Source: Pelagibacterium nitratireducens (GTDB taxonomy: Bacteria; Pseudomonadota; Alphaproteobacteria; Rhizobiales; Devosiaceae). Taken from it: a stretch of DNA of 64,000 nucleotides. Below, one piece after another: positions 45,489 to 54,707 of the stretch. The first letter of the stretch is position 1; every line of letters starts with the position of its first letter. Location: the NCBI RefSeq assembly GCF_037044555.1, contig NZ_CP146275.1, forward strand, positions 2,336,501-2,400,500, given 5' to 3'. A program made the translations under genes and the position numbers. A model generated the notes under the pieces. It saw nothing but the letters and a program-made list of their open reading frames with translations, was not told where the DNA came from and did no database searches.

Positions 45489-46949
45489 CTACTTCCCGTC
45501 GTCATCGACATAGGGGTTCTTGCCGCCGCGAACCCAGAGGCGGATGGGGGTGCCGGGGAGATTGAAGTCTTCGCGCAGGCCGTTGACGATGTAGCGTTGA
45601 TAGGCCTTGGGCAGCGCATCGGGACGTGAGGCGAAGATGATAAAGCTGGGCGGGCGCGTCTTGGCCTGGGTCATGTAGCGCAGTTTCAGGCGCCGGCCGG
45701 ACACCGCCGGGGGCGGATGGTGCTCGGTCATGGATGCGAGCCAGCGGTTGAGCTTGGCAGTGCGGATCTTGACGTTCCAGGTCCGCTCGATCTCGAAAAT
45801 CGCCTTCATGAGCTTGTCGATGTTGCGGCCCTGCAGGCCCGACATGGTGACCAGCGGGATGCCGCGCAACTGAGGCAACAAGCGTTCACATTCGGCGCGC
45901 AGTTCGAGGATCTTGGCGTTCTTGTCTTCGATCAGGTCCCATTTGTTGACGGCGATGACCATGGCGCGGCCTTCGCGCTCGACCAGATCGGCCAGCGCCA
46001 GGTCCTGTTTTTCGAATGGGATGGTGGCATCGAGCAGCAGGACGACGATTTCGGCGTACTGGATGGAGCGCAGGCTGTCGGAGACCGAGAGCTTTTCGAG
46101 CTTTTGCTGCACGCGGGATTTGCGGCGGATGCCTGCGGTATCGACCAGGTTGATGACCCGGCCTTCCCACTCCCACGGGACCATGATCGAATCGCGGGTG
46201 ATGCCCGCTTCGGGGCCGGTGAGAAGACGTTCCTCGCCCACCATGCGGTTGATCAGCGTCGATTTGCCCGCGTTGGGGCGCCCGACGATGGCGACGTTGA
46301 GATAACGGTTGGGGTTCCAGCGCAGGGGAGCCGTGTCGCCGGCCTGATCCTCGCCCTCGTCTTCGTTGACGTCCACATCGACAGCGGGCTTTTGCACCAT
46401 GTCGTAGTCGAATTCGGCTTCTGCGGCAGCAGCCTTGGCTTCATCGGCCCTGTCGACGGCCTGGGAAATGATGGAATAGAGATCGGCCAGCCCCAATCCG
46501 TGCTCGGCGGAGAGAGGAATGGCTTCATCAAAGCCCAGGGCATAGGCCTCGACCAGCCCGGCCTCGGCGGCCCTGCCCTCGGCCTTGTTGCCGATGACGT
46601 GGATTTCCTTGTCGGCCTTGCGCAGCAGACGGGCGAAATGCTCGTCTGTTGGCGTCAGCCCGGCGCGGGCGTCGATCATGAACAAGATGACGTCGGCTTC
46701 GGCGATGGCCATTTCGGTCTGGCGGCGCATGCGCGCTTCGAGACTGTCGTCGTTGGCGTCTTCATAGCCGGCGGTATCGACCAGCGTGAAGGTCAGATCG
46801 CCGATCCGGCCCAGCCCTTCGCGACGGTCGCGGGTGACACCGGGCGTATCGTCGACGATGGCGATCTTGCGGCCCACCAGCCGATTGAACAGGGTCGATT
46901 TGCCGACGTTGGGGCGGCCGACGATGGCGACGGTTACGCTTGCGCTCAT
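45489..46949 (-). CDS. der: Ribosome assembly GTPase Der (EngA)
   Basis: 486 residues with two tandem GTPase domains: first P-loop [12 protein letters not shown] with NKAEG, second [12 protein letters not shown] with NKWD, then the KH-like C-terminal domain ending YVDDDGK. An acidic linker joins the G domains. Needed for 50S maturation. Its start region is one of two near-copies in this spacer (see findings). Confidence 0.97.
   Translation of the reverse strand: MSASVTVAIVGRPNVGKSTLFNRLVGRKIAIVDDTPGVTRDRREGLGRIGDLTFTLVDTAGYEDANDDSLEARMRRQTEMAIAEADVILFMIDARAGLTPTDEHFARLLRKADKEIHVIGNKAEGRAAEAGLVEAYALGFDEAIPLSAEHGLGLADLYSIISQAVDRADEAKAAAAEAEFDYDMVQKPAVDVDVNEDEGEDQAGDTAPLRWNPNRYLNVAIVGRPNAGKSTLINRMVGEERLLTGPEAGITRDSIMVPWEWEGRVINLVDTAGIRRKSRVQQKLEKLSVSDSLRSIQYAEIVVLLLDATIPFEKQDLALADLVEREGRAMVIAVNKWDLIEDKNAKILELRAECERLLPQLRGIPLVTMSGLQGRNIDKLMKAIFEIERTWNVKIRTAKLNRWLASMTEHHPPPAVSGRRLKLRYMTQAKTRPPSFIIFASRPDALPKAYQRYIVNGLREDFNLPGTPIRLWVRGGKNPYVDDDGK
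46923..46949. repeat. Direct repeat at the der start (copy next to der)
   Basis: The first 27 bases of der on the minus strand (ATGAGCGCAAGCGTAACCGT and on) match 23 of 27 bases of the copy at 47038-47064. The pair flanks the segment containing a family B repeat. Confidence 0.8.
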
Positions 46950-46950
46950 A

Positions 46951-47064
46951 TCAATTCACGCTCTTGTTCGTAGTCGCCATAATTTTCCTGCGCGATGCCG
47001 AACCGCAAAATTGCAAGCCACTTTTGCTGGCATCACTGGTGGCGACGGTTACATTCGCGCTCAT
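46951..47064 (-). CDS. Possible 37-codon relay ORF between yfgM and der
   Basis: Reads [16 protein letters not shown]... and ends with TGA one base before the der ATG; its own ATG overlaps the yfgM stop (ATGA). The first eight codons (MSANVTVA) mimic the der N-terminus (MSASVTVA); the rest is translated repeat sequence. It probably results from a repeat insertion with duplication of the der start, and it may keep yfgM and der translationally coupled. Not expected to make a functional protein. Confidence 0.45.
   Translation of the reverse strand: MSANVTVATSDASKSGLQFCGSASRRKIMATTNKSVN
46992..47036. repeat. Palindromic intergenic repeat, family B (copy 4, between yfgM and der)
   Basis: GCGATGCCGAACCGCAAAA and CCACTTTTGCTGGCATCAC: the same build as the copy at 45386. 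It lies inside the segment flanked by the duplicated der start. Confidence 0.75.
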
Positions 47065-47843
47065 TGTTCGGTTTCAGCTTCCAGCGGCTGACCGACCGTG
47101 TCCAGGCTCGGGGATTGGGCGGGAACGGTGGCCTGCTCGGGGGCCGTGTCCAAGGGTCCGGTGGCACCAAGCAGATCTTCGCTCACGTCCACGCCGGTCG
47201 AGGCAAGCTGCTCGAGATAGATGAAGGCGCGCAGCTGGATGTCCTGGCCCGCATTGGGGTCGGCGGCCATGGCTTCGAAATTAATACGCGCCTCCTCGAG
47301 ATTGCCCGCCTTGTAGTGGGCGAGCCCCAGCGCTTCGCGGGCGCTGTTGCGCATGGCGCTGTCTTCGCCGGTCAGACCGCCGACGCGCTGCTCGACAGCA
47401 CCGACATCGAGATGGTCCACGGCAAGATAGCCGCCGAGAATGTAGGCGAGTTCACGCAGCCGGCGCTGGTCGAGACTGGCGGCGAGCGCGTCATAGGCCT
47501 CGATCGCGCCCTGAGGATCACCCTGCTCGGCCAGAAGCGCGGCTTCCTGAAACCGCGCCAGAATTCCATAGCCAGCCGGCCCGCTCGCTTCGAGTTCGGC
47601 AAAGGCAGCCTGAGCGCCTGCGACATCGCCGCTGTCGGCCATTTCGACCGCGGCATAATACTGGTCGGACGCGTTGGCTGCCGTGCTCGAGCGATACCAC
47701 TTCCAGACTTCGTTGGCGCCCACCAGCAGCACGATAAGCACAGCACCGCCGATGATGAACGGCGCAAAGCGGCGCCAGAAGGCTTTCAGCTTGTCGCTGC
47801 GCAGTTCTTCTTCGACTTCGCGCAGGAAGGAATCGTCGCTCAT
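47061..47843 (-). CDS. YfgM-like TPR membrane protein
   Basis: 260 residues from the ATG of MSDDSFLREVEEEL; a longer in-frame upstream extension is not conserved in style. Short cytoplasmic start, one membrane helix (FAPFIIGGAVLIVLLVGANEVW), then periplasmic TPR-type helices rich in Ala. In enterobacteria YfgM is a periplasmic chaperone partner near bamB and der. Here der is the next gene and no bamB lies between. Confidence 0.85.
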   Translation of the reverse strand: MSDDSFLREVEEELRSDKLKAFWRRFAPFIIGGAVLIVLLVGANEVWKWYRSSTAANASDQYYAAVEMADSGDVAGAQAAFAELEASGPAGYGILARFQEAALLAEQGDPQGAIEAYDALAASLDQRRLRELAYILGGYLAVDHLDVGAVEQRVGGLTGEDSAMRNSAREALGLAHYKAGNLEEARINFEAMAADPNAGQDIQLRAFIYLEQLASTGVDVSEDLLGATGPLDTAPEQATVPAQSPSLDTVGQPLEAETEQ

Positions 47844-47941
47844 CAGGGGGTATCCAGACTGTCCAAAATTTTGCCGGACAATAGTGGTGCCGCCCCTATA
47901 ATGCAACGTCGCAAAGGACCGGATTCGCAGCAGTTTCACAC

Positions 47942-48637
47942 ATGGACAAGACAGAACGCCTATTTGCGATCATGGATGCCCTGCGCCGGCACCGGCGGCC
48001 GGTGACGGCGGCGCAACTGGCCCAAGACCAAGGGGTGTCCGTTCGCACGCTTTATCGCGACATCCAGACGCTGATCGGGCTCGGCGCTCCTATTGAAGGG
48101 GAAGCGGGGGTCGGCTACATGCTGAGGCCGGGCTTTTTTCTGCCGCCGCTGATGTTTTCGGCCGATGAACTCGAGGCTCTGGTTCTTGGCGCGCGCTGGG
48201 TGGAGGCGCAGCCGGACGTCGAGCTGTCCGCTGCGGCGCGAAACGCCCTGGGCAAGATCGCCACGGCGAGCCCGGACGATTTGCGTGACCGGATTTCCGA
48301 TACCGGACTGTGGCCGGTTCGGGTCGAGGCGGTCGGCGCCCCCCTGCCCCTCATGGCCCTGGTGCGCAAGGCGATGCGCGCCGAACGGGCCCTGCGCATC
48401 GACTATGAGGACGAAAAGGGCAATGCATCGGCGCGCGAAATCTGGCCAGTGCAGATCGCCTTTTACGAAAACAAGCAGATCATCGCGGCCTGGTGCACGC
48501 TGCGCAACGCGTTCCGCCATTTCCGCACCGAGAGGATTGTCGGGGCCGATTTGACCGAGGGGCGCTATGGCCGCCGCCGGGCCGCCCTCGCCGAGGACTG
48601 GCACGTCCAGTGGCTGGAAGAACAAAGCCGCCATTAG
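47942..48637 (+). CDS. YafY-type transcriptional regulator (HTH plus WYL domain)
   Basis: 231 residues. N-terminal HTH_11 (MDKTERLFAIMDALRRHRRPVTAAQLAQDQGVSVRTLYRDIQTL) followed by a WYL-like ligand-sensing domain (LRIDYEDEKGNASAREIWPVQIAFYENKQIIAAWCTLR). Divergent to yfgM. Ligand unknown. Confidence 0.9.
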   Translation: MDKTERLFAIMDALRRHRRPVTAAQLAQDQGVSVRTLYRDIQTLIGLGAPIEGEAGVGYMLRPGFFLPPLMFSADELEALVLGARWVEAQPDVELSAAARNALGKIATASPDDLRDRISDTGLWPVRVEAVGAPLPLMALVRKAMRAERALRIDYEDEKGNASAREIWPVQIAFYENKQIIAAWCTLRNAFRHFRTERIVGADLTEGRYGRRRAALAEDWHVQWLEEQSRH

Positions 48638-48641
48638 AGCC

Positions 48642-48663
48642 CCGGGCACGGTCGATTGCCCGG
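48642..48663. repeat. Hairpin after the YafY-type regulator
   Basis: CCGGGCA and TGCCCGG with an 8-base loop, just after the stop. No T-run on either strand, so Rho-independent termination is doubtful; the neighbour is convergent. Confidence 0.4.
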
Positions 48664-48711
48664 CCCTTGACGCGCGCAACCATCTGCCGACGGTGCGGGT
48701 AACCCCGGCTG

Positions 48712-49614
48712 TCAATCTCCATGGTTTTGCAGCGCCTCTGCCTCGGCCAGGAGCCAATCGCGAAAAGCCCTGATCTTGGGCAGCGTGCGGCGGGCATGGG
48801 GATAGACAAGCCAGTAGCTGACGGGATCGACACCGACAGTATCGAAAGGCTGGATCAGGCGCCCATCCTTGAGTTCCTCGCGATAGAGGGCCGGAGTCAG
48901 CATGGCGATGCCGGCGCCCGAGATCGCTGCTGCGGCGTCCAGATACTGGCTGCCGAAATTGACGTTGAGCCCCTTGACCACGTCGGGACGAGGCAGGCCG
49001 ACCAGTTCGAGCCATTGTGCATTCCAGAGTTCGCCCTCGCTGACGAAGGGCAGCTTGAGCAGGTCGGCCGGCGTTTCGACGCCCCCTACGCTGGCGGCCA
49101 GAGCCGGGCTGAGCATGGGCGCGTATTCGGCCCTGAACAGAAGGTGGGAGACGAGCCCAGGATATTCGCCCAATCCGACACGAATGCCGACATCGATATC
49201 GTCATGATCGAAATCGACGAGGGCCGTCGACATTTCAAGCCGCACGGCAAGTCCGGGATGGCTGATCTGGAACGCGCCAAGGCGTCGGGCCAGCCATTGG
49301 GTCGAGACGGTCGGAAGCGCCGAAATCGACAGCGTACTGCCCGTCTTCGCTTTCGCGGCCTCAAACGCACTGGCTACCGAGCGGAAGGCGCTGCTCAGGG
49401 CCGGTGCGAGTGTGTTTCCCGTGTCGGTGAGATCGAGCTTTCGTCCCTGACGCACGAACAGGGTCGCACCGATGCGCTCTTCCAGCAATTTGATGTGATA
49501 GCTGACCGCCGCCTGGGTCATGCCCAGTTCCTCGCCTGCACGAGTGAAATTGAGATGACGGGCCGCGGCCTCGAACACGCGCAGGGTTGGCAGAGGCGGC
49601 AGATTTTCGCTCAT
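48712..49614 (-). CDS. LysR family regulator, GcvA-like (divergent to second DUF1127-like gene)
   Basis: 300 residues. HTH LPPLPTLRVFEAAARHLNFTRAGEELGMTQAAVSYHIKLLE is of the GcvA type; the effector domain follows (LSISALPTVSTQWLARRLGAF...). It faces a small DUF1127-like gene about 100 bases away, repeating the arrangement at 10914-12145. The effector is unknown. Confidence 0.9.
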   Translation of the reverse strand: MSENLPPLPTLRVFEAAARHLNFTRAGEELGMTQAAVSYHIKLLEERIGATLFVRQGRKLDLTDTGNTLAPALSSAFRSVASAFEAAKAKTGSTLSISALPTVSTQWLARRLGAFQISHPGLAVRLEMSTALVDFDHDDIDVGIRVGLGEYPGLVSHLLFRAEYAPMLSPALAASVGGVETPADLLKLPFVSEGELWNAQWLELVGLPRPDVVKGLNVNFGSQYLDAAAAISGAGIAMLTPALYREELKDGRLIQPFDTVGVDPVSYWLVYPHARRTLPKIRAFRDWLLAEAEALQNHGD

Positions 49615-49618
49615 TTAT

Positions 49619-49635
49619 CATAAGCTCTCTTTATG
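49619..49635. promoter_or_regulatory. Candidate LysR operator (T-N11-A dyad)
   Basis: CATAA-GCTCTCT-TTATG is a perfect 17-base dyad that contains a T-N11-A core, starting 5 bases upstream of the LysR start codon and between the divergent genes. Confidence 0.5.
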
Positions 49636-49713
49636 GATCGATGTAACGTTCGATTGGTCTTCCGAAGGCGTTCCGGCGCATTCTGGCCGGACGATACCGG
49701 AAGGATAAATCTC

Positions 49714-49941
49714 ATGACGCGGTTTTCCAATCTTATAAGAGCAGTGTTGACGCGCCCGAGCAATCGCCCGGAATATCTGGACATATCGCGGCTCAATGAG
49801 CGGATGCGGGCCGATATCGGGCTGGTGCCGATGCCGCAAGCGGAGCAGCGCGGCGCCTTGCGCCAGTCAAGCAACTTCCAGAGCGCGGTCGTGGTATGCA
49901 ATGGGCTTTCGATAAGCCAGGTATCGCGCAGGCTCGTTTAG
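49714..49941 (+). CDS. DUF1127-like small protein
   Basis: 75 residues from an ATG preceded by GGAAGGA. The central ISRLNERMRADIGLVPMPQAEQ carries the DUF1127 core (L-x2-RMRADIGL). It is divergent to a GcvA-like LysR gene. Its 3' end overlaps the convergent glpD by 3 bases. Confidence 0.75.
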   Translation: MTRFSNLIRAVLTRPSNRPEYLDISRLNERMRADIGLVPMPQAEQRGALRQSSNFQSAVVVCNGLSISQVSRRLV

Positions 49942-51449
49942 GGGTTCGGGGCGTCGACCATATCCCGCACGAATGCAGCGAGCGCTGGACCATCAATGCG
50001 CTCGCCATAAAGGCCGAGTTTGGAGCGGCGCCAGAGGATGTCCTGGGCGCTGCGGGCCCATTCATGCTCGACCAGATGGCGCACTTCGGCGCCGGTCAGG
50101 CCGCAGCCGAAATCGGGGCCGAGGTCTTGGGGGGTGCGGGCGTCGCCCAGGATGGCGCGGGCGAGCGTGCCATAGGCGCGCGTGAGCCTTTCTGCATCCC
50201 GTGCGGCCAGAAACGGGTATTGAGCCCGCAGACCCTCGACTTCGGCTTCAAAGCCGTCGACGGCGAAGCCGCCGCCCGGCAGGGACGAGTGCGCGGTCCA
50301 GCGGGGCTTTCGACGCCCCAGAGCGGATTCGATGTGCTCGAGCGCGGATTCGGCGAGGCGGCGGTAGGTGGTCAGCTTGCCGCCGAACACATTGAGCAGC
50401 GCGGGCGTACCCTTGCCGCCGGTGTGTTTGAGAACATAGTCTCGCGTGGCTTCCTGAGCCTTGGAGGCGCCGTCATTGTAGAGCGGGCGGACACCGGAAT
50501 AGGTCCAGACGATATCGTCTTTGTCGATCGGGTCACTGAAGTACTGGTTGGCCGCCTCGAGCAGATAGTCGATTTCGGCCGGGGAAATGTCGACGGATGC
50601 CGGATCGCCGTCGAAGTCCTGGTCGGTGGTGCCGATCAGGGTGAAATCGCCCTGATAGGGAATGGAAAAAAAGATGCGGCCATCGGCATTCTGGAAGAAA
50701 AAGCAGCGCGGATCGTCGTAGAGCCTGCGCACCACGATGTGGCTGCCTTTGACGAGGCGGACGTCGTGGCTCTCATTGCCGCCGATCAGGCCCGAAAGCA
50801 CCTCTGATACCCAGGGTCCAGCGGCATTGACCAGCATGCGGGCCCGTGCGGTCCGGGTTTGGCCAGCGTCATTGACGGTGGTGATTTCCCAATGGTCGCC
50901 TTCCCGGTGGGCCGATGTCAGGCGTGTGCGGGTGTGAATCTCGGCGCCAAGATCGGCAGCGTCGCGGGCGGTGAGGACGACGAGGCGGGCATCGTCGACC
51001 CAGCAATCGGAATATTCGAATGCCTTGGCGTGGCCGGGCTTGAGAACGGCCCCCAGCGGGTCTTTTCGCAGGTTACGGGTGGCGGTGGGCGGCAGGCGCT
51101 TGCGGCCGCCTATGTGATCGTAGAGGAACAGCCCAAGCCGCAGGAGCCATGCGGGGCGCAGACCCTTGTGATGGGGCAGGACGAAACGCAGCGGCCAGAT
51201 GATGTGCGGTGCCATGGCCCAGAGCACTTCGCGTTCCTTTAAGGATTCGCGCACCAGCCGGAATTCGTAATGTTCGAGATAACGCAGGCCGCCGTGTATG
51301 AGCTTGGTGGAGGCCGAGGAGGTTCCAGAGGCCAGATCGTTCATTTCGACAAGGCAGACCGAAAAGCCCCGCCCCGCCGCATCGCGCGCGATGCCGCAGC
51401 CATTGATGCCACCGCCGACGATAAAGATGTCGAATACCGGGTCGCTCAC
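49938..51449 (-). CDS. glpD: Aerobic glycerol-3-phosphate dehydrogenase
   Basis: 503 residues. FAD motif FIVGGGINGCGIARDAAGRG at the N-terminus, the GlpD TKLIHGGLRYLEHYEF signature, SLPGGGF in the C-terminal half and a helical C-terminal domain. Membrane-associated flavoenzyme feeding electrons to quinone. No glycerol kinase, facilitator or GlpR is next to it. Confidence 0.96.
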   Translation of the reverse strand: MSDPVFDIFIVGGGINGCGIARDAAGRGFSVCLVEMNDLASGTSSASTKLIHGGLRYLEHYEFRLVRESLKEREVLWAMAPHIIWPLRFVLPHHKGLRPAWLLRLGLFLYDHIGGRKRLPPTATRNLRKDPLGAVLKPGHAKAFEYSDCWVDDARLVVLTARDAADLGAEIHTRTRLTSAHREGDHWEITTVNDAGQTRTARARMLVNAAGPWVSEVLSGLIGGNESHDVRLVKGSHIVVRRLYDDPRCFFFQNADGRIFFSIPYQGDFTLIGTTDQDFDGDPASVDISPAEIDYLLEAANQYFSDPIDKDDIVWTYSGVRPLYNDGASKAQEATRDYVLKHTGGKGTPALLNVFGGKLTTYRRLAESALEHIESALGRRKPRWTAHSSLPGGGFAVDGFEAEVEGLRAQYPFLAARDAERLTRAYGTLARAILGDARTPQDLGPDFGCGLTGAEVRHLVEHEWARSAQDILWRRSKLGLYGERIDGPALAAFVRDMVDAPNP

Positions 51450-51538
51450 CCGCGCCTCCAGGAGTTCAGATCAGAGTTCGGGGCCGTCATACACCGGCAA
51501 ATGTGCCGATTGTGTAACAGGTTGGAATCGGCGGGGGG

Positions 51539-53545
51539 TCATCCGTCGCGCAGCCAGACGACGTCATCGGGCGTAAGCGCGATATCGAGCGCCTGCAGGC
51601 TGTCATCGAGTTCGGCGAGGGTGCGCGGACCGATGAGCGGGACGATCGGGAACGACTGATGCAGGCAATAGGCGAGCGCGACGTGGATGGGCTTTTTGCC
51701 CAGCCTGTGCGCCAGCTCGGCGGCGCGGTCACGACGGGCGAAATTGGCGTCTGTGTACCAGGTCTCGACCAGTTCGGGATTTTCCGTCTTGTCGCGCCCG
51801 GCCCGGTCGGTGAAAAAGCCCCTGCCCTGGCTCGACCAGGCGAAATTGGTGACCCGGCGGTCCGAGAGCCATTCGCGCCAGGCGTCATCGGACGAGGCGA
51901 CACAGCCGGGCCAGAGCGGCTTTTGCATTTGGGCCAGCGAGAAATTGTTCGAGAGGGCGCCGGGCGCCGTCTTGCCGGTACGATTGGCGTAGGCGACAGC
52001 CTCATCAAAGCGCTCACGGGTCCAGTTGGAACCACCGAACGGACCCCGGATACGTCCGCGCCGGACTTCTGCATCCATGGCGTCGACGAATTCGTCGACC
52101 GGAATATCGGTGTTGTCGCGGTGCATGAAATAGACGTCGACATGATCGGTCTTGAGCCTGTCGAGGCTGGTGTCGAGCTGTTTGGCGATCATTTCGGGAT
52201 AGGTCAGCGGCGAGTGGGCGCCTTTGCCGACCACCACCACATCGTCGCGGATGCCACGCGAGGCCTGCCAGTCACCAAACAAGGTTTCGGTGATACCATT
52301 GCCGTATATGAAGGCAGTGTCGAAGGCGTTGCCACCCTTTTCATAAAACGCGTCGAGCAGGATCGCGGCGCTGGAAAAACTGCGGAAATCTTCAAAGCCG
52401 ATGGTGAGCCTGGAAATCGGTTTGTCCAGGCCGGGGATGGCGATGTGGCCGATCTGGTTGCCACCGATTAGCGCCTCGCCCTTGAGGGTCCTGGTGCGCA
52501 GGGCCGGCTTTTCGATCTCGTATTCGAGACCGGCGGCCTGGCGCCATTTGTCGAGGACGCGCAGATTGCCGAGGGTGTCGTCCCAGCTCATGCCGGGGGC
52601 GCTGAACTCGGTCTGGCCGGCAAGGATTGCCACACTGGCCGCCTCGGCCTCGAAGGAATAAAGCCATCCGGCTTCTGAGATCTCGATGGGCTCGTGCGTG
52701 CCGTCGGGACGGATGATGTCGATCAGGGCGGTGCCGCCCTTATGGCCGGTGGCGAACCAGAAGTCGCGCACCTCGATGCGTCCCTTTGTGCCCAGAATGC
52801 GCAGGATATTGTCCTGAGCTAGGGAAACCGAGCAGGAGACTTCGGCCAGGATGCCGCCGGGAAATTTGAGCACCGCTGCAGCCCATTCATCGACGCCGGA
52901 TTGGCCGAGATGGGCGGCCCCGTGGACACTTTCGGGTTCGAGGAAGGGCTTGCCGTTTGCCGCGCCGGCGATCAGTCGCGCCATGGACACAGGGTAGCAA
53001 CCGACGTCGAGGATGCCGCCACCGGCCAGATCATTGGCATAGAGGCGATGTTCGGGATCGAAGCGCGGCATGGCAAAGCCAAAGCTCGATTTTATGGCGC
53101 GGACCTCGCCGATTTCGCCGGACGCGACAAGATCGATGAGCTTTTGGGTCATGGGATGGACGCGGTACATGAAGGCCTCGCCCATAAAGGTTTTTGCCTT
53201 GCGCGCGGCGTGGAACATGGCGTCGGCCTCGAACGCGGTCAGGCCCATGGGTTTTTCGCACAGCACATGCTTGCCCGCCTCGGCCGCCTTGATGGCCCAT
53301 TGGGCGTGCTGGGGGTGCGGAGTGGCGATATAGATCGCATCGACTTCGGGGTCGGCCAGCAGCGCGTCATAGCCATTGAGAACCCGGGCGCCGGGAAAGT
53401 TTTCGGCGTAGTCGGGCTTATCGGGATTGCGCGCGCCCAGCGCCACGAGTTCGCCCGATTGCGCGTGCGCCAGGCCGCCGGCGAAGGCGCGGGCGATGCC
53501 GCCCGGACCGAGGATCCCCCACCGGATTTTGTGCTGATTTGACAT
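51539..53545 (-). CDS. Fusion of Gfo/Idh/MocA oxidoreductase and aldo/keto reductase
   Basis: 668 residues, two enzymes in one chain. Residues 1 to about 335 are a Gfo/Idh/MocA dehydrogenase: [16 protein letters not shown] at the start, the CEKPMG Lys and [15 protein letters not shown]. From about 355 an aldo/keto reductase begins ([26 protein letters not shown]) with the tetrad seen as [10 protein letters not shown] (Asp, Tyr), VVVGKGAHS (Lys) and YFMHRDN (His). Likely an NAD(P)-linked sugar or polyol interconversion with both oxidation and reduction steps. Divergent to msrBA. Confidence 0.93.
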   Translation of the reverse strand: MSNQHKIRWGILGPGGIARAFAGGLAHAQSGELVALGARNPDKPDYAENFPGARVLNGYDALLADPEVDAIYIATPHPQHAQWAIKAAEAGKHVLCEKPMGLTAFEADAMFHAARKAKTFMGEAFMYRVHPMTQKLIDLVASGEIGEVRAIKSSFGFAMPRFDPEHRLYANDLAGGGILDVGCYPVSMARLIAGAANGKPFLEPESVHGAAHLGQSGVDEWAAAVLKFPGGILAEVSCSVSLAQDNILRILGTKGRIEVRDFWFATGHKGGTALIDIIRPDGTHEPIEISEAGWLYSFEAEAASVAILAGQTEFSAPGMSWDDTLGNLRVLDKWRQAAGLEYEIEKPALRTRTLKGEALIGGNQIGHIAIPGLDKPISRLTIGFEDFRSFSSAAILLDAFYEKGGNAFDTAFIYGNGITETLFGDWQASRGIRDDVVVVGKGAHSPLTYPEMIAKQLDTSLDRLKTDHVDVYFMHRDNTDIPVDEFVDAMDAEVRRGRIRGPFGGSNWTRERFDEAVAYANRTGKTAPGALSNNFSLAQMQKPLWPGCVASSDDAWREWLSDRRVTNFAWSSQGRGFFTDRAGRDKTENPELVETWYTDANFARRDRAAELAHRLGKKPIHVALAYCLHQSFPIVPLIGPRTLAELDDSLQALDIALTPDDVVWLRDG

Positions 53546-53651
53546 GGGAAGAATCTTCTTTCTCGAATTGGCCAGTGCCGCACATTGGCATCAAATTGCC
53601 TGTGACACCAAGGCACTCCTCGCCACCTTCGATAAATTGACCGCCCCTGGT

Positions 53652-53684
53652 TTGACGAACGGTTGGGCAGTACCCAAATATAGG
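53652..53684 (+). promoter_or_regulatory. Candidate msrB-msrA promoter
   Basis: TTGACG followed by an AT-rich CAAATATAGG about 17-21 bases later, ending some 28 bases before the msrB TTG. The -35 is good, the -10 is ambiguous in position. Confidence 0.35.
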
Positions 53685-53711
53685 CCAACACTTTCACGAA
53701 AGGACACATCG

Positions 53712-54152
53712 TTGACCTACGGCAAAACAAGAGAAGCCGTCGAGCGGCTGACGACCGAGCAGTTTCGGGTAACGCAGGAAAACGGGACGGAACGGCCTTT
53801 CACCGGCGAATATGACGAGCATTTCGAGCCCGGAATCTATGTCGATATCGTATCGGGCGAACCGCTTTTCTCGTCGGCGGCCAAGTATAATTCCGGTTGC
53901 GGCTGGCCTGCCTTTACCAAACCTATCGTCACAGACAATGTCGCCGAGCTGCGCGACGACAGCCACGGGATGACACGGATCGAAGTGCGTTCAAGCCATG
54001 GCGACAGCCATCTCGGTCACGTCTTTCCCGATGGACCCGCCGAGAGCGGTGGGTTGCGCTACTGCATCAACTCGGCCTCGCTCCGCTTCGTTCCCAAGCA
54101 GGACATGGAAGCGCAAGGCTATGGCTCATATCTCGATCAGGTGGAGGGATAG
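53712..54152 (+). CDS. msrB: Peptide methionine (R)-S-oxide reductase
   Basis: 146 residues from a TTG start, chosen because AAAGGA lies 7 bases upstream and the conserved part begins soon after; an in-frame ATG far upstream overlaps the divergent fusion gene. Motifs [29 protein letters not shown] and the catalytic [11 protein letters not shown]. The zinc-binding CxxC pairs of some MsrB proteins are absent. Abuts msrA. Confidence 0.94.
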   Translation: MTYGKTREAVERLTTEQFRVTQENGTERPFTGEYDEHFEPGIYVDIVSGEPLFSSAAKYNSGCGWPAFTKPIVTDNVAELRDDSHGMTRIEVRSSHGDSHLGHVFPDGPAESGGLRYCINSASLRFVPKQDMEAQGYGSYLDQVEG

Positions 54153-54659
54153 ATGACTGAACATGCAATTTTAGCCGGTGGATGCTTCTGGGGCATGCAG
54201 GATCTGATCCGCAAGATGCCCGGCGTCATCGATACGCGGGTCGGCTATAGTGGCGGGGACGTGCCGAACGCGACCTATCGCAACCACGGCACCCATGCCG
54301 AGGCCATCGATATCACGTTCGACCCGAGCCGGATCAGCTATCGCGAACTGCTGGAATTCTTCTTCCAGATTCACGACCCCTCCACCAAGAACCGGCAGGG
54401 TAATGATCTGGGAACCAGCTATCGCTCAGCGATCTATTTTACGAGTGAAGCCCAGAAGCAGACCGCGCTGGACACAATCGCCGATGTCGACGCCTCCGGA
54501 CTGTGGCCGGGCAAGGCGGTAACAGAGGTCGAGCCCGCGGGCGATTTCTGGGAGGCCGAGCCCGAGCACCAGGATTATCTGGAGCGCAATCCGAATGGCT
54601 ATACGTGCCATTTCCCGCGGCCCAACTGGGTATTGCCCAAACGCGCCGCCGCGCAATAG
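54153..54659 (+). CDS. msrA: Peptide methionine (S)-S-oxide reductase
   Basis: 168 residues. Active-site GGCFWG (Cys11), then GYSGG and the [15 protein letters not shown] region. It starts right after the msrB stop, so the two stereospecific repair enzymes are made together. A terminator follows. Confidence 0.96.
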   Translation: MTEHAILAGGCFWGMQDLIRKMPGVIDTRVGYSGGDVPNATYRNHGTHAEAIDITFDPSRISYRELLEFFFQIHDPSTKNRQGNDLGTSYRSAIYFTSEAQKQTALDTIADVDASGLWPGKAVTEVEPAGDFWEAEPEHQDYLERNPNGYTCHFPRPNWVLPKRAAAQ

Positions 54660-54670
54660 GGCAGCCGTTC

Positions 54671-54707
54671 GGCGGCCGGACCGATGGGGTCCGGTCGCCG
54701 TTTTTTT
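54671..54707 (+). terminator. Rho-independent terminator of msrB-msrA
   Basis: Stem GGCGGCCGGACC/GGTCCGGTCGCC (one G-T pair) with a 5-base loop, followed by G and seven T. Its T-run touches the stop codon of the convergent guaA. Confidence 0.88.

Noticed and set aside
45717..46973. 418-codon plus-strand frame opposite der
   Set aside because: Mirror of the der coding frame with no motif; der has intact GTPase signatures.
46950..47060. bamB expected between yfgM and der by analogy with other proteobacteria
   Set aside because: The spacer is too short and holds only repeat sequence; whether bamB was ever here cannot be told from this window.
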